Assembly (NCBI RefSeq): GCF_013340935.1
Contig: NZ_WHOS01000048.1
Span: forward strand, 1-55,181
DNA length: 55,181 nt
Origin: Azospirillum melinis
GTDB taxonomy: Bacteria; Pseudomonadota; Alphaproteobacteria; Azospirillales; Azospirillaceae
Reading direction: 5' to 3'
Made by a program: the position numbers and the translations under genes. The notes under the pieces were generated by a model. The model was given only the letters and a program-made list of their open reading frames with translations, made no database searches and was not told the origin of the DNA. Of the stretch, positions 40,771 to 49,690 are shown piece by piece (position 1 is the first letter of the stretch; each line of letters begins with the position of its first letter).

Positions 40771-41534
40771 TCCGGCTGTCGAACATCGAAAAGCGCTTCG
40801 GCGACCTCACCGTGCTGAAGGGCGTGTCGGTCACCGTGGCCGAAGGCCGTGTCACCGCCCTGATCGGTCCGTCCGGCGGTGGCAAGAGCACGCTGCTCCG
40901 CTGCATCAACCTACTGGAAATCCCGACCTCCGGCACCGTGCGCATCGGCGAGGAGGAGCTATCCTTCCAGCCCGGCGGCAAGCCCGGATGGAAGGACATC
41001 CAGCGGCTGCGCGGCCAGACCGGCATGGTGTTCCAGAACTTCCAGCTTTTCCCGCACCGCACCGCGGTCGAGAATGTGATGGAAGGGCTGGTGACCGTGC
41101 AGAAATGGCCGGCGGAGAAGGCGCGTGACCGTGCCATGGCTCTGCTGCGCAAGGTCGGCATGGACCACAAGGCCGATGCCTGGCCTGCGACCCTGTCGGG
41201 CGGGCAGCAGCAGCGTGTCGCCATCGCCCGCGCGCTTGCTCCGTCGCCGCGCGTCCTGCTGTGCGACGAGCCGACCTCGGCGCTCGATCCCGAGCTGTCG
41301 GGCGAGGTGGTGGAGGTGCTGGGAACGTTGGCGGCCGAGGGCACCACCATGGTGATGGCGACGCACGACCTGCGTCTCGCATCGCGCATCGCGCATGAGG
41401 TGGTGTTCCTCGACGCTGGGCAGGTGGTGGAATCCGGACCGTCGCAAACGCTGTTCAGCCATCCGACCCGCGAACGCACCCAGCGCTTCATCGCCACCCT
41501 GACCCAGCAGGGACAGCAAGGGGAAGGCGTTTAA
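40767..41534 (+). CDS. tcyN: cystine-type ABC transporter ATPase
   Basis: 255 residues, GTG start overlapping the permease stop. Walker A GPSGGGKST at 34-42, Q-loop FQNFQLFPHRTAVENV, signature LSGGQQQRVAIARAL, Walker B VLLCDEPTSALDPE, switch THDLRLA. The segment FQPGGKPGWKDIQRLRGQTG is typical of the TcyN/YecC subgroup. It closes the three-gene importer. Confidence 0.88.
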   Translation: MIRLSNIEKRFGDLTVLKGVSVTVAEGRVTALIGPSGGGKSTLLRCINLLEIPTSGTVRIGEEELSFQPGGKPGWKDIQRLRGQTGMVFQNFQLFPHRTAVENVMEGLVTVQKWPAEKARDRAMALLRKVGMDHKADAWPATLSGGQQQRVAIARALAPSPRVLLCDEPTSALDPELSGEVVEVLGTLAAEGTTMVMATHDLRLASRIAHEVVFLDAGQVVESGPSQTLFSHPTRERTQRFIATLTQQGQQGEGV

Positions 41535-41881
41535 GGGACGTCACCGGGGGGCCAGAGGAGCCGGCGGAAAGCAGCATTCGACAGAGGAAAGCTGCCTCGC
41601 TGGCCTCCACCGGATCATCTTTTCAAGAAACCCGACAGACAGCCCTAATTCAATCCACATTGTTGCTCAGAAAAATGATGGCATTCCACCGTCGGCGGGG
41701 GCACCACATACTGAATGAGGATAGGTTTATGCGTATTATACCAAAAGATACTTTATCTTTGGTCGCAGGATTGTAACGGATTTTACCCCTTATTCGTCCA
41801 ATCCATGGAAAATGCCTCACTATTGCCCCAGCCGACTTGACCATCTTGGCGCCGCATCAAAACCGCTAAGGATACGGACCA
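41535..41881. other. AT-richer intergenic region
   Basis: About 350 bases without a supportable gene, clearly lower in GC than its neighbours from 41640 on. At 41739-41764 an imperfect inverted repeat (ACCAAAAGATA/TATCTTTGGT) lies within promoter-like sequence about 120 bases before the beta-helix gene. Confidence 0.45.
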
Positions 41882-43744
41882 ATGGCCACGACCTCCGGGA
41901 ACTCGACCATCACGGTGAGCGCGAAGGGCACCCTCGACGCGCATTTCAACCTGCTGGTCGACGGCAAGAAGATCGGTGAGGGCACCACGGATGCCACGGC
42001 CAAGGATTTCGTCTTCAAGACGGACATCGTCGAGGGCCAGGGCCACAAGGTGCAGGTCCAGTACGACAATGATGGCATCTTTCACGGGACCGACCGCAAC
42101 CTGATCGTCAACGAGATCACGATCAACGGCAAGTCGGTCCTGCCGACCGACGACCATGTTACCTACGACAAGGGCACCCTGGACGGCCACGACGTCGCCG
42201 ACGGTCAGGCCGGAATGTGGTGGAACGGCACGCTGGTCGTCGATGCCGACAAGAGCTATTTCCCCACCTCCGGCGTGACGCCCCCCACCATCCCACCGGT
42301 CAGCGAAGCACCGTCGACCGACCCGACGCCGTCCACGCCGGCGCCGACCGTCCCGAAGCCGACCGATCCGGGATTCTACGTCGCCACCAACGGCAACGAC
42401 AGCTGGTCGGGCAAGCTGGCGGCTCCGAATGCCGACGGGACCGACGGCCCCTTCGCCTCGCTGCAAAAGGCGCAAGCCGCCATGCGCGCCGACCCCAACA
42501 TCGACACCACCTACATCCGCGGCGGCGACTATCACCAGAACGGGATGTGGCTGGACGGCCAGGATTCCGGCGTGACCTTCACCAGCTACGGCAGTGAGAA
42601 GGCGGTGATCCACGGCGGCTCCAACGCCAGCGTGTCCTTCGGTCTCGGCGGCGCCAAGAACGTCACCATCGAAGGCCTGACCTTCGCCGACGGTGTCGTT
42701 GGCGGCCACTATGTCTTCGCCGACAATGCGTCCGGCCTGACCTTCGCCAACAATTCGGTCAAGGGCGGCGGTTACGGCATCACGGTGCAGAACAGCGCCG
42801 ACAGCAAGGTCATCGGCAACCAGTTCGACAGCACCGGTGCGGAGGCCATCTTCGTCAAGGCCGGCTCCAACTCCACGGTCGTCTCCGACAACCACATCAC
42901 GCACCCGAACGCCGCCGACCGCGGCGACGCCGGCATCTGGATCAATGGCAGCTCCGATGTGCAGGTCACTCACAATCTCGTCGAGGATTCGCCGGAGAAG
43001 GCCATCGCCGTCGGCTCGGTCCAGACGGACGGCAGCGATGCTACCCATCGTGTCACCATCGCCAACAACAAGGTTGTCGATGCCAATCTGGAGTCCAACG
43101 ATGGCGGCGGCATCTACCTGATCAACCGCCAGCAGGATCTGACCGACCACACCGTGGTCAACAACGAGGTGACCGGCACCACCGCGACCAACCCGTCGGG
43201 CGACGTCGCCAGCTGGGGCATCTACCTCGACGACTGGACCAGCGGCGCCACGGTGAAGGGCAACATCGTCCACGGCAACATCGGCGGCGTGTTCCTGCAT
43301 GGCGGCTGGGACAACAAGGTCACCGAGAACGTGATCGCCGACAACAGCGGCGCCCAGATCGGCCTTCAGCAGCCGGTCGCCTGGAGCGGCTGGCAGGGCC
43401 ATCAGATGAGCGGCAACGACATCTCCGGCAACGTCGTCGATGTCCGTGACGGCACGGCCGTCCACATCTACGGCCCGGCCAATGTCGGCAACATCCACAA
43501 CAACTTCTACAGCAACCTCGACGCCTCCAAGGATATGTTCGATGTCTGGCCCCAGGTGATGTCGGGCGGCGGCAAGGGCGATCTGGCGGAATGGAAGGCC
43601 GCCGGATACGACAGCGGTTCGGTGCAGCTGGACCCGAGCTTCGTCAATCCGGGTGCGCATGATTTCAGCCTGGCATCGGACTCCGCGGTGTACGGGTTGG
43701 GCTTCGACCACATCCCCACCCATGACATCGGGCTGCTCGGCTGA
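41882..43744 (+). CDS. carbohydrate-binding module plus right-handed beta-helix protein
   Basis: 620 residues with AAGGAT before the ATG. Residues about 1-120 (ITVSAKGTLDAHFNLLVDGKK, QVQYDNDGIFHGTDRNLIVNEI) resemble a calcium-dependent xylan-binding-type module (CBM36/60-like). A Pro/Thr-rich linker (about 130-160) leads to a repetitive domain rich in N-x-V/I turns (PbH1-type) that forms a parallel beta-helix such as in pectate lyases or alginate epimerases: FYVATNGNDSWSGKLAAPN opens it. There is no signal peptide, so export by a type I system or as an unconventional substrate is inferred. Activity on an extracellular or plant polysaccharide is plausible; catalytic residues cannot be named. 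Confidence 0.75.
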   Translation: MATTSGNSTITVSAKGTLDAHFNLLVDGKKIGEGTTDATAKDFVFKTDIVEGQGHKVQVQYDNDGIFHGTDRNLIVNEITINGKSVLPTDDHVTYDKGTLDGHDVADGQAGMWWNGTLVVDADKSYFPTSGVTPPTIPPVSEAPSTDPTPSTPAPTVPKPTDPGFYVATNGNDSWSGKLAAPNADGTDGPFASLQKAQAAMRADPNIDTTYIRGGDYHQNGMWLDGQDSGVTFTSYGSEKAVIHGGSNASVSFGLGGAKNVTIEGLTFADGVVGGHYVFADNASGLTFANNSVKGGGYGITVQNSADSKVIGNQFDSTGAEAIFVKAGSNSTVVSDNHITHPNAADRGDAGIWINGSSDVQVTHNLVEDSPEKAIAVGSVQTDGSDATHRVTIANNKVVDANLESNDGGGIYLINRQQDLTDHTVVNNEVTGTTATNPSGDVASWGIYLDDWTSGATVKGNIVHGNIGGVFLHGGWDNKVTENVIADNSGAQIGLQQPVAWSGWQGHQMSGNDISGNVVDVRDGTAVHIYGPANVGNIHNNFYSNLDASKDMFDVWPQVMSGGGKGDLAEWKAAGYDSGSVQLDPSFVNPGAHDFSLASDSAVYGLGFDHIPTHDIGLLG

Positions 43745-43780
43745 TTGCAGCCGGTCGCTTCCGATCATAACGATCCGATC

Positions 43781-43810
43781 AAGCGCGGTCCTTCGGGGCC
43801 GCGCTTTTTT
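43781..43810 (+). terminator. rho-independent terminator of the beta-helix gene
   Basis: AAGCGCGGTCC pairs with GGGCCGCGCTT (one T-G wobble) around a TTCG tetraloop, followed by a run of six T. It is the clearest intrinsic terminator in the window. Confidence 0.9.
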
Positions 43811-43895
43811 CTTGCCGCCTTTGTGGCTGACACCGGGCGGCAATCTGCCGAATTGGCGGAGGCGCTCTTGAATGGCTCGCAAGCGCCATCTATCT

Positions 43896-43913
43896 ACCAT
43901 CCACACGGATGGT
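43896..43913. promoter_or_regulatory. candidate operator at the start of the RHH gene
   Basis: ACCATCC and GGATGGT form a perfect 7-bp inverted repeat around ACAC, ending two bases before the ATG at 43916. Position and symmetry fit autoregulation by the ribbon-helix-helix protein encoded there. Confidence 0.5.
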
Positions 43914-43915
43914 TA

Positions 43916-44350
43916 ATGGATGGCAAAGCGATGGCCGAGACCGAACAGAGCTTGAAACCGAAAACCGGCGACAGCGAGAAGATCACGATCAATCTCGGCT
44001 ATGTCGACCTCGGCCACATCGACCTGCTGGTCGAGGAAGGGTTCTATTCCAACCGTACCGACTTCATCCGTACCGCCATCCGCAATCAGGTCGACCGGCA
44101 CGCCGATGTCGTCCGACAGACGGTGGCACGCAAAAGCGTCGATCTCGGACTGCGCCACTTCACTCGGGCGGATCTCGAAGCGGCTCAGGCCGCAGGACAG
44201 ATGCTGAATATCCGTGTCCTCGGCCTCGCCACCATCGCCCAGGACGTGACCCCCGAGCTGGCCCGCTCCACCATCGCTTCGCTGAGCGTACTGGGCGCGC
44301 TGCATGCGCCGACCGCGGTCAAGGCGGCCCTCGCCGACCGCATCCGCTGA
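43916..44350 (+). CDS. CopG-type ribbon-helix-helix regulator
   Basis: 144 residues from ATG 43916; ATG 43931 is the alternative. The DNA-binding ribbon-helix-helix is seen as KITINLGYVDLGHIDLLVEEGFYSNRTDFIRTAIRNQVDRH at about 20-60 (beta strand, helix, turn, helix). The C-terminal part is helical (FTRADLEAAQAAGQMLNIRVLGLATIAQDV) and not assigned. RHH proteins of this length are often repressors. The neighbouring esterase begins 50 bases downstream, so it may be the target. Confidence 0.8.
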   Translation: MDGKAMAETEQSLKPKTGDSEKITINLGYVDLGHIDLLVEEGFYSNRTDFIRTAIRNQVDRHADVVRQTVARKSVDLGLRHFTRADLEAAQAAGQMLNIRVLGLATIAQDVTPELARSTIASLSVLGALHAPTAVKAALADRIR

Positions 44351-44400
44351 AATTCTTTCGGCTCGGGCCACCGCCTGCGCCCGATGCGAACCAGGAAAGT

Positions 44401-45642
44401 ATGGACATGCGCCACACCACCCCACCCGGCATGCTTCCCGGCATGGCCGAAGCCGCCCGCCTGACCCGGGCCGGCAAGCTCGGCGAGGCGACGACCCTCC
44501 TCCAGCGTTTGCTGCGGGGAGACGGCAAGGGCGAGCCGGCACCGGCACCCAATACAACCGCACCTGGGACCACCCTGGAAGGGGAGTTCGTAAGGCTCGA
44601 CCCCACGCCTTCGGCAAAGGACGCCGGCCCGCAGCCCGCCAACGACAGTGGGTGTCGGAGGTCCGGAGCCAAGCCGCGCACCGGACTGGGCGAGACCCTG
44701 CGCGGCCTCGCCGCACGCTTCACTCCGAACGGCCTTCATGGCGGCACCCCGCGACCGGCCCCAGACCCATTGCCGGACGGAGCGTCCTTCGCAAGGCTCT
44801 CGTACAGCGGGGCGGCCGGAACACGGGCCTACAAGCTCTATGTGCCAGCCGCAGCAGACGACCGACCGCGCCCGCTGGTGGTGATGCTGCACGGTTGCAC
44901 CCAGTCGCCCGACGATTTCGCCGCCGGAACCCGGATGAACGCTTTCGCCGAGCGGCACGGCATCCTCGTCGCCTACCCTGAACAGCCGGCTTCGGCCAAC
45001 GCACAGCGCTGCTGGAACTGGTTCAAGCCGGAAGACCAGCGGCGCGACCAGGGCGAACCTTCGCTTCTTGCCGGCATCACGCGACAGATCATGCGTGACC
45101 ATCGGGTCGATCCGGAACGAGTCTACATCGCCGGACTGTCAGCCGGCGGTGCCGCGGCAGCGAACATGGCGGCGGCGTATCCGGATCTCTACGCCGCGGT
45201 CGGCGTGCATTCCGGCTTGCCGGCCGGCGCCGCGCAGGATCTGCCATCCGCCCTCGCCGCGATGCGCCAGGGTGGCAGCCGAAGCCCGCGGGCGGCGATT
45301 CGAGGCAACCGCAGGGTGCCCACCATCGTCTTTCACGGCGACCGCGACCATGTCGTCCACCCCAGCAACGGCGACGGCGTTATCGCACAGGCCACCACCG
45401 GCTTCAACCTGCGGTCGGAGATGCAGCAGGGTCAAAGCCCGGGCGGCCACGCCTACAACCGCAACATCCTCCATGCCCCCGATGGCCGGACCTTGTGCGA
45501 GCACTGGACGATCCACGGCGCCGGGCACGCCTGGGCCGGCGGCAGTCCATCCGGCTCCTACACCGACCCGCAAGGTCCGGACGCGACGGCGGAAATGCTG
45601 CGCTTCTTCCTGGACCATCGGCTGGAGACCTCCCCGCGCTGA
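44401..45642 (+). CDS. PHB-depolymerase-family esterase
   Basis: 413 residues, AGGAAA before the ATG. The first ~130 residues are a helical, low-complexity region (LTRAGKLGEATTLLQRLLRGD, then Pro/Thr-rich). The alpha/beta-hydrolase domain follows: oxyanion VVMLHGCTQSPDDFAAGTRMN, lipase box GLSAGG with Ser247, the acid in FHGDRDHVVHP and the His in IHGAGHAWAGG. This is the esterase_phd family that hydrolyses poly-3-hydroxybutyrate oligomers and other esters. No signal peptide is present, so it is probably intracellular PHB turnover or a general esterase. Confidence 0.88.
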   Translation: MDMRHTTPPGMLPGMAEAARLTRAGKLGEATTLLQRLLRGDGKGEPAPAPNTTAPGTTLEGEFVRLDPTPSAKDAGPQPANDSGCRRSGAKPRTGLGETLRGLAARFTPNGLHGGTPRPAPDPLPDGASFARLSYSGAAGTRAYKLYVPAAADDRPRPLVVMLHGCTQSPDDFAAGTRMNAFAERHGILVAYPEQPASANAQRCWNWFKPEDQRRDQGEPSLLAGITRQIMRDHRVDPERVYIAGLSAGGAAAANMAAAYPDLYAAVGVHSGLPAGAAQDLPSALAAMRQGGSRSPRAAIRGNRRVPTIVFHGDRDHVVHPSNGDGVIAQATTGFNLRSEMQQGQSPGGHAYNRNILHAPDGRTLCEHWTIHGAGHAWAGGSPSGSYTDPQGPDATAEMLRFFLDHRLETSPR

Positions 45643-45694
45643 ATGGGGCCGCAACCGAAAGACCCGCCGGCACGACAGGGCTTGGCGAGCGGAA

Positions 45695-46438
45695 TCAGCC
45701 CCGGTCCTTCACCGCGCCGATCAGGAACTCCTTGTTCCCTTCCGGCCCGGTGATCGGGCTTTCGGTGATGTCCAGCACCCGCCAGCCCGGCAGAGCGTCC
45801 AGCCAACCGCGGATGCGGTCGCAAACCTCCTGATGCAGTTCGGGTTCGCGCACGACGCCGCCCTTGCCGACACGCCCCTTGCCGACCTCGAACTGCGGCT
45901 TGATCAGCGCGACCAGCCGCCCGCCCGGCACCACCAGATCGAGCGCAGCCGGCAGCACGATCTCCAGCCCGATGAAGCTGGCGTCACACACCACGAGGTC
46001 TATGGGATCCGGGATTTCGGTCGCGGTCAGGTGGCGGGCGTTGGTCTTCTCCAGAACCGCCACGCGTGGGTCGGTGCGCAGCTTCCAGGCCAACTGGCCG
46101 TGGCCGACATCGACGGCATAGACCTTGGCGGCCCCACGGGTCAGCAGCACGTCGGTGAAGCCGCCGGTGGAGGCGCCGACATCGACCGCGGTCAGGCCGG
46201 TGGGGTCGATGGCGAAGACATCCAGCCCTTTGACCAGTTTCAACCCACCGCGCGACACCCAGGGATGGTCCTGCCCCTTGACCGCCAGCGGGGCCTCCGC
46301 CGCGATCTGGTCGCCGGCCTTGTCGATGCGCCTGGTGTCGGAATAGACCAGCCCGGCCAGGATCAGCGCCTGCGCCTTGGCACGGCTCTCCGCCAGCCCA
46401 CGCTCCACCAGCGCCACATCAACCCTCACCCGTGCCAT
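45695..46438 (-). CDS. tlyA: TlyA family rRNA 2'-O-methyltransferase
   Basis: 247 residues from ATG 46438 (MARVRVDVALVERGL), preceded by AAGGGCGG. The N-terminal S4 RNA-binding domain (ALVERGLAESRAKAQALILAGLVY) is followed by an FtsJ-type methyltransferase with the SAM motif TAVDVGASTGGFTDVLLTRGA and VVCDASFIGLEIVLP. TlyA proteins methylate 16S/23S rRNA; some are annotated as haemolysins for historical reasons. Downstream of the kinase gene on the same strand; converges with the esterase gene. Confidence 0.93.
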   Translation of the reverse strand: MARVRVDVALVERGLAESRAKAQALILAGLVYSDTRRIDKAGDQIAAEAPLAVKGQDHPWVSRGGLKLVKGLDVFAIDPTGLTAVDVGASTGGFTDVLLTRGAAKVYAVDVGHGQLAWKLRTDPRVAVLEKTNARHLTATEIPDPIDLVVCDASFIGLEIVLPAALDLVVPGGRLVALIKPQFEVGKGRVGKGGVVREPELHQEVCDRIRGWLDALPGWRVLDITESPITGPEGNKEFLIGAVKDRG

Positions 46439-46533
46439 GCCGCCGCCCTTCGCAATCCCGCAATGGCGCATTCCTGACGCGGAACGGCCGGAAGGGCAAG
46501 CCTCGCTTCCTGGGAGCAAACGTCAGGCAAGGG

Positions 46534-47598
46534 TCAGGCGGGCGGGAACTCCACCACCACACGGGTGCCGTAGGGGCTGCTGTCCGCCGTCAGTTTGCCA
46601 CGCAGCTGGCCGACAAAGGCACGCACCACCTTCAACCCCAGCGTGGTCGCGCGGGACAGGTCGAGGCCGGGCGGCAGGCCGGCGCCGCGGTCGACCACCT
46701 CCAGCCGGATGCTGCCCCCTTCGCCGCGGCCAAGCCGCACGTCGATGGCACCGGGCGTGCCGGAGGGAAAGGCATGGCGCGCCGCGTTGCTGACAAGCTC
46801 GCTGACGATCAGGCTGAAGGGAATGACCGCCTCGGTCGGCATTTCGGTGGAGTCGGCGGTGACCTGAACGCGGTGGGCACCGGGCAGCGTCGCCTCAAGC
46901 TCCTGGCACAGCTCGCGCAGATGGACCGCCATGTCGATGGTGCCGACGCGCAGGGAGCCGTGGGTGCGCTGATGGGCCTGGGTCACGATGCCGACGCGGC
47001 CGCCGGCGCTCTGCAAGGCCCGCCGCACCTCCGGATCCTTGCTCGACAAGGTTTGAAGGGTCAGCAGGCTTGAGACCAGTTGCAAGGTGTTCTTCAGGCG
47101 ATGGCTGACATCGCGCAGGCGGCGGTCGTGCTCGGCCACCGACTCCGGCGTTTCCTCCGCTGTGACGATCAGGGCGCGGACGACGCCGTTGACGCCCAGC
47201 ATCGGGGTGACGCGGACATCCCAGAAGCGTTCCCCCTCGGTCGAGCGGTCGCCGGCGGCGCGGTTGCGCTGGGGCTGTGCGGTCCGCCGCGCCTCGGCGA
47301 GCAGCGAGGTCGCCAGGGCCGGGAAGCGCTCCGTCAGGCCGGTCCCCGCAACAACCCCCAGCGCCCGGAACGCGGCGTTGGCGAAGGCACAGTGATCAGC
47401 ATCCCCTTCCACCAGAGCGGTGGGCGTCGGCGTCTGGTCCAGCAGACAGCGCAGCATCGCAGGATCATCGATGCCGGCACCGCCGGCCGCAACATCGGTG
47501 CCGACCACCCGTCCCGCTCCCGGATCGGTGCCGAACTCCGCGTTACGGAATGCCGTGACCGCCATGATATGCGCCATCGCCCCTGACCCCGTAGCCAT
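46534..47598 (-). CDS. PAS sensor histidine kinase (HisKA_2 type)
   Basis: 354 residues; ATG 47577 (MAHIMAVTAF) is an alternative start. A PAS domain lies at about 45-155 (LLDQTPTPTALVEGDADHCAFANAAFRALG to RALIVTAEET). The dimerisation domain is HisKA_2: RDVSHRLKNTLQLVSSLLTLQ with the phospho-His. The HATPase part has LIVSELVSNAARHAF and VVDRGAGLPPG and ends VVVEFPP. Kinases of this class often serve general stress signalling in alphaproteobacteria. There is no transmembrane segment, so it is cytoplasmic. No cognate regulator gene is adjacent. Confidence 0.88.
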   Translation of the reverse strand: MATGSGAMAHIMAVTAFRNAEFGTDPGAGRVVGTDVAAGGAGIDDPAMLRCLLDQTPTPTALVEGDADHCAFANAAFRALGVVAGTGLTERFPALATSLLAEARRTAQPQRNRAAGDRSTEGERFWDVRVTPMLGVNGVVRALIVTAEETPESVAEHDRRLRDVSHRLKNTLQLVSSLLTLQTLSSKDPEVRRALQSAGGRVGIVTQAHQRTHGSLRVGTIDMAVHLRELCQELEATLPGAHRVQVTADSTEMPTEAVIPFSLIVSELVSNAARHAFPSGTPGAIDVRLGRGEGGSIRLEVVDRGAGLPPGLDLSRATTLGLKVVRAFVGQLRGKLTADSSPYGTRVVVEFPPA

Positions 47599-47710
47599 CC
47601 TGCCGCTGGCATTTCCCTCCGGTGTCGGCGGGCTACCATTTCAGCCTGGACAGTGTAAGGCGTGGCTCGCGCTCCGCACCAGTCCAACAACCCGAAACCT
47701 TGCTAGACAA

Positions 47711-47746
47711 ATGGCATTACGACGTTCGGAAGGCGTAATGCCATTG
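47711..47746. terminator. terminator-like hairpin downstream of dxs
   Basis: AATGGCATTACG (47711-47722) pairs perfectly over 12 bp with CGTAATGCCATT (47735-47746), five bases beyond the dxs stop. On the minus strand TTGTCT follows the stem. Confidence 0.75.
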
Positions 47747-47751
47747 AGGGT

Positions 47752-49665
47752 TCAGGCTCGGGCCGCAGCGCTCTCGATCCCCAACGCCTGGAGCGCGGTG
47801 TGGACGATGTGCTGGGCACTCAGGCCGGCCGTCTCATACTGCTTGGCCGGCGAATCATGGTCGAGATAGGTGTCCGGCAGAACCATCGGCCGGATTTTCA
47901 GCCCGCCGTCGAGCAGCCCGGCCGTCGCCAGGAATTGCAGAACGAAGCTGCCGAAGCCGCCGACCGACCCCTCTTCGATGGTGATCAGCACCTCATGCTC
48001 CAGCGCAAGGCGGCGGACCAGATCCTCGTCCAGCGGCTTGGCGAAGCGGGCGTCGGCCAGCGTCGTCGACAGTCCGCGCGCCGCCAGCTCCGCCGCCGCG
48101 CGCCGGGCCTCGCCCAGCCGGGTGCCGTAGCTGAGGATGGCGATCTTGGTGCCTTCCTGAAGAATGCGGCCCTTGCCGATGGGCAGGATGCTGCCGCGGT
48201 CGGGCAGTTCCAGGCCGACACCCTCGCCGCGCGGATAGCGCAGGGCCGAGGCGCGGTCGTCGATGGCGGCCTGGGTCGCCACCATGTGCATCAGCTCCAA
48301 CTCGTCCGCCGCCGCCATCAGGACGATGTCGGGCAGGCAGCCGAGATAGGCGGTGTCGAACGACCCGGCATGGGTCGCCCCGTCGGCGCCCACCAGACCG
48401 GCGCGATCCAGCGCGAAGCGCACCGGCAGATGCTGCAGCACCACGTCATGGATGACCTGATCGTAGGCGCGCTGGAGGAAGGTGGAATAGATGGCGCAGA
48501 AGGGCTTGAACCCCTCCGTCGCCATGCCGGCGGCGAAGGTCACCGCATGCTGTTCGGCGATGCCGACGTCGAAGCAGCGGTCAGGAAAGCGCTCCCCGAA
48601 CAGGTCCAGCCCGGTGCCGGACGGCATGGCTGCGGTGATGCCGACGATGGTCGGGTCGACGGCCGCCTCGGCGATCAGGCTCTGGGCGAAGACGCGGGTG
48701 TAGGTCGGGGCGTTGGACTTCGGCTTGGACTGGGCGCCGGTCACCACGTCGAACTTGGCGACGGCGTGCAGCTTGTCGGCCGACTCCTCCGCCGGGCCGT
48801 AGCCCTTGCCCTTCTTGGTGACGACATGGATCAGCACCGGCTTGTCGTCGTCGGCGTCGCGGACGTTCTGAAGCACCGGCAGCAGATGGTCCAGATTGTG
48901 CCCGTCGATCGGGCCGATGTAATAGAAGCCCAGCTCTTCGAACAGGGTGCCGCCGGTGACCATGCCGCGGGCATATTCCTCCGCCCGGCGGGCGGCGTTG
49001 CGCAGCGGGCGCGGCAGCTGGTCGGCGATCTCCTTCGCCAGATGGCGCAGGGACAGATAGGGCTTGGACGAGATCAGCCGCGACAGATAGGCGCTCATCG
49101 CACCGACCGGCGGGGCGATGGACATGTCGTTGTCGTTGAGGATGACGATCAGCCGCGACTTGGTCGAGGCGGCGTTGTTCATCGCCTCGTATGCCATGCC
49201 GGCGCTCATCGAGCCGTCGCCGATCACCGCGATGACGTTGCGCCGCTCGCCCTTGATCTTGCTGGCGACCGCCATGCCGAGGCCGGCGGAAATGGAGGTC
49301 GAGCTGTGGCCGGCGCCGAACGGATCGTATTCGCTCTCCGACCGCTTGGTGAAGCCGCTCAGGCCCCCACCCATGCGGAGCGTGCGGATGCGGTCGCGGC
49401 GCCCGGTCAGGATCTTATGCGGATAGCACTGGTGCCCGACATCCCAGATCAGCCGGTCGTAGGGCGTGTCGAAGACGTAATGCAGCGCCACCGTCAGCTC
49501 GACCACCCCCAGACCGGCGCCGAGATGGCCGCCAGTCACCGAAACGGCATCCACCGTCTCGGTGCGCAACTCGTCTGCGAACTGGCGGAGCTGCTCGGGC
49601 TTGAGGGCCCGCAGCTTGGCTGGCGTCGGACAAAGGTCGAGCAGCGGGGTCTTGGTGGAGGTCAC
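47752..49665 (-). CDS. dxs: 1-deoxy-D-xylulose-5-phosphate synthase Dxs
   Basis: 637 residues, GTG start with GAGGA upstream. Dxs makes DXP from pyruvate and glyceraldehyde-3-phosphate using thiamine diphosphate, the first step of the MEP isoprenoid pathway. Seen: WDVGHQCYPHKILTGR (catalytic His region), AVIGDGSMSAGMAYEAMNNA (ThDP/metal motif GDG...N), FDVGIAEQHAVTFAAGMA and DRAGLVGADGATHAG. The length is typical. It lies downstream of ispA and xseB on the same strand, the common alphaproteobacterial arrangement. Confidence 0.97.
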   Translation of the reverse strand: MTSTKTPLLDLCPTPAKLRALKPEQLRQFADELRTETVDAVSVTGGHLGAGLGVVELTVALHYVFDTPYDRLIWDVGHQCYPHKILTGRRDRIRTLRMGGGLSGFTKRSESEYDPFGAGHSSTSISAGLGMAVASKIKGERRNVIAVIGDGSMSAGMAYEAMNNAASTKSRLIVILNDNDMSIAPPVGAMSAYLSRLISSKPYLSLRHLAKEIADQLPRPLRNAARRAEEYARGMVTGGTLFEELGFYYIGPIDGHNLDHLLPVLQNVRDADDDKPVLIHVVTKKGKGYGPAEESADKLHAVAKFDVVTGAQSKPKSNAPTYTRVFAQSLIAEAAVDPTIVGITAAMPSGTGLDLFGERFPDRCFDVGIAEQHAVTFAAGMATEGFKPFCAIYSTFLQRAYDQVIHDVVLQHLPVRFALDRAGLVGADGATHAGSFDTAYLGCLPDIVLMAAADELELMHMVATQAAIDDRASALRYPRGEGVGLELPDRGSILPIGKGRILQEGTKIAILSYGTRLGEARRAAAELAARGLSTTLADARFAKPLDEDLVRRLALEHEVLITIEEGSVGGFGSFVLQFLATAGLLDGGLKIRPMVLPDTYLDHDSPAKQYETAGLSAQHIVHTALQALGIESAAARA

Positions 49666-49690
49666 GTCGTGATGGTCCTCAAAGCTCTGG

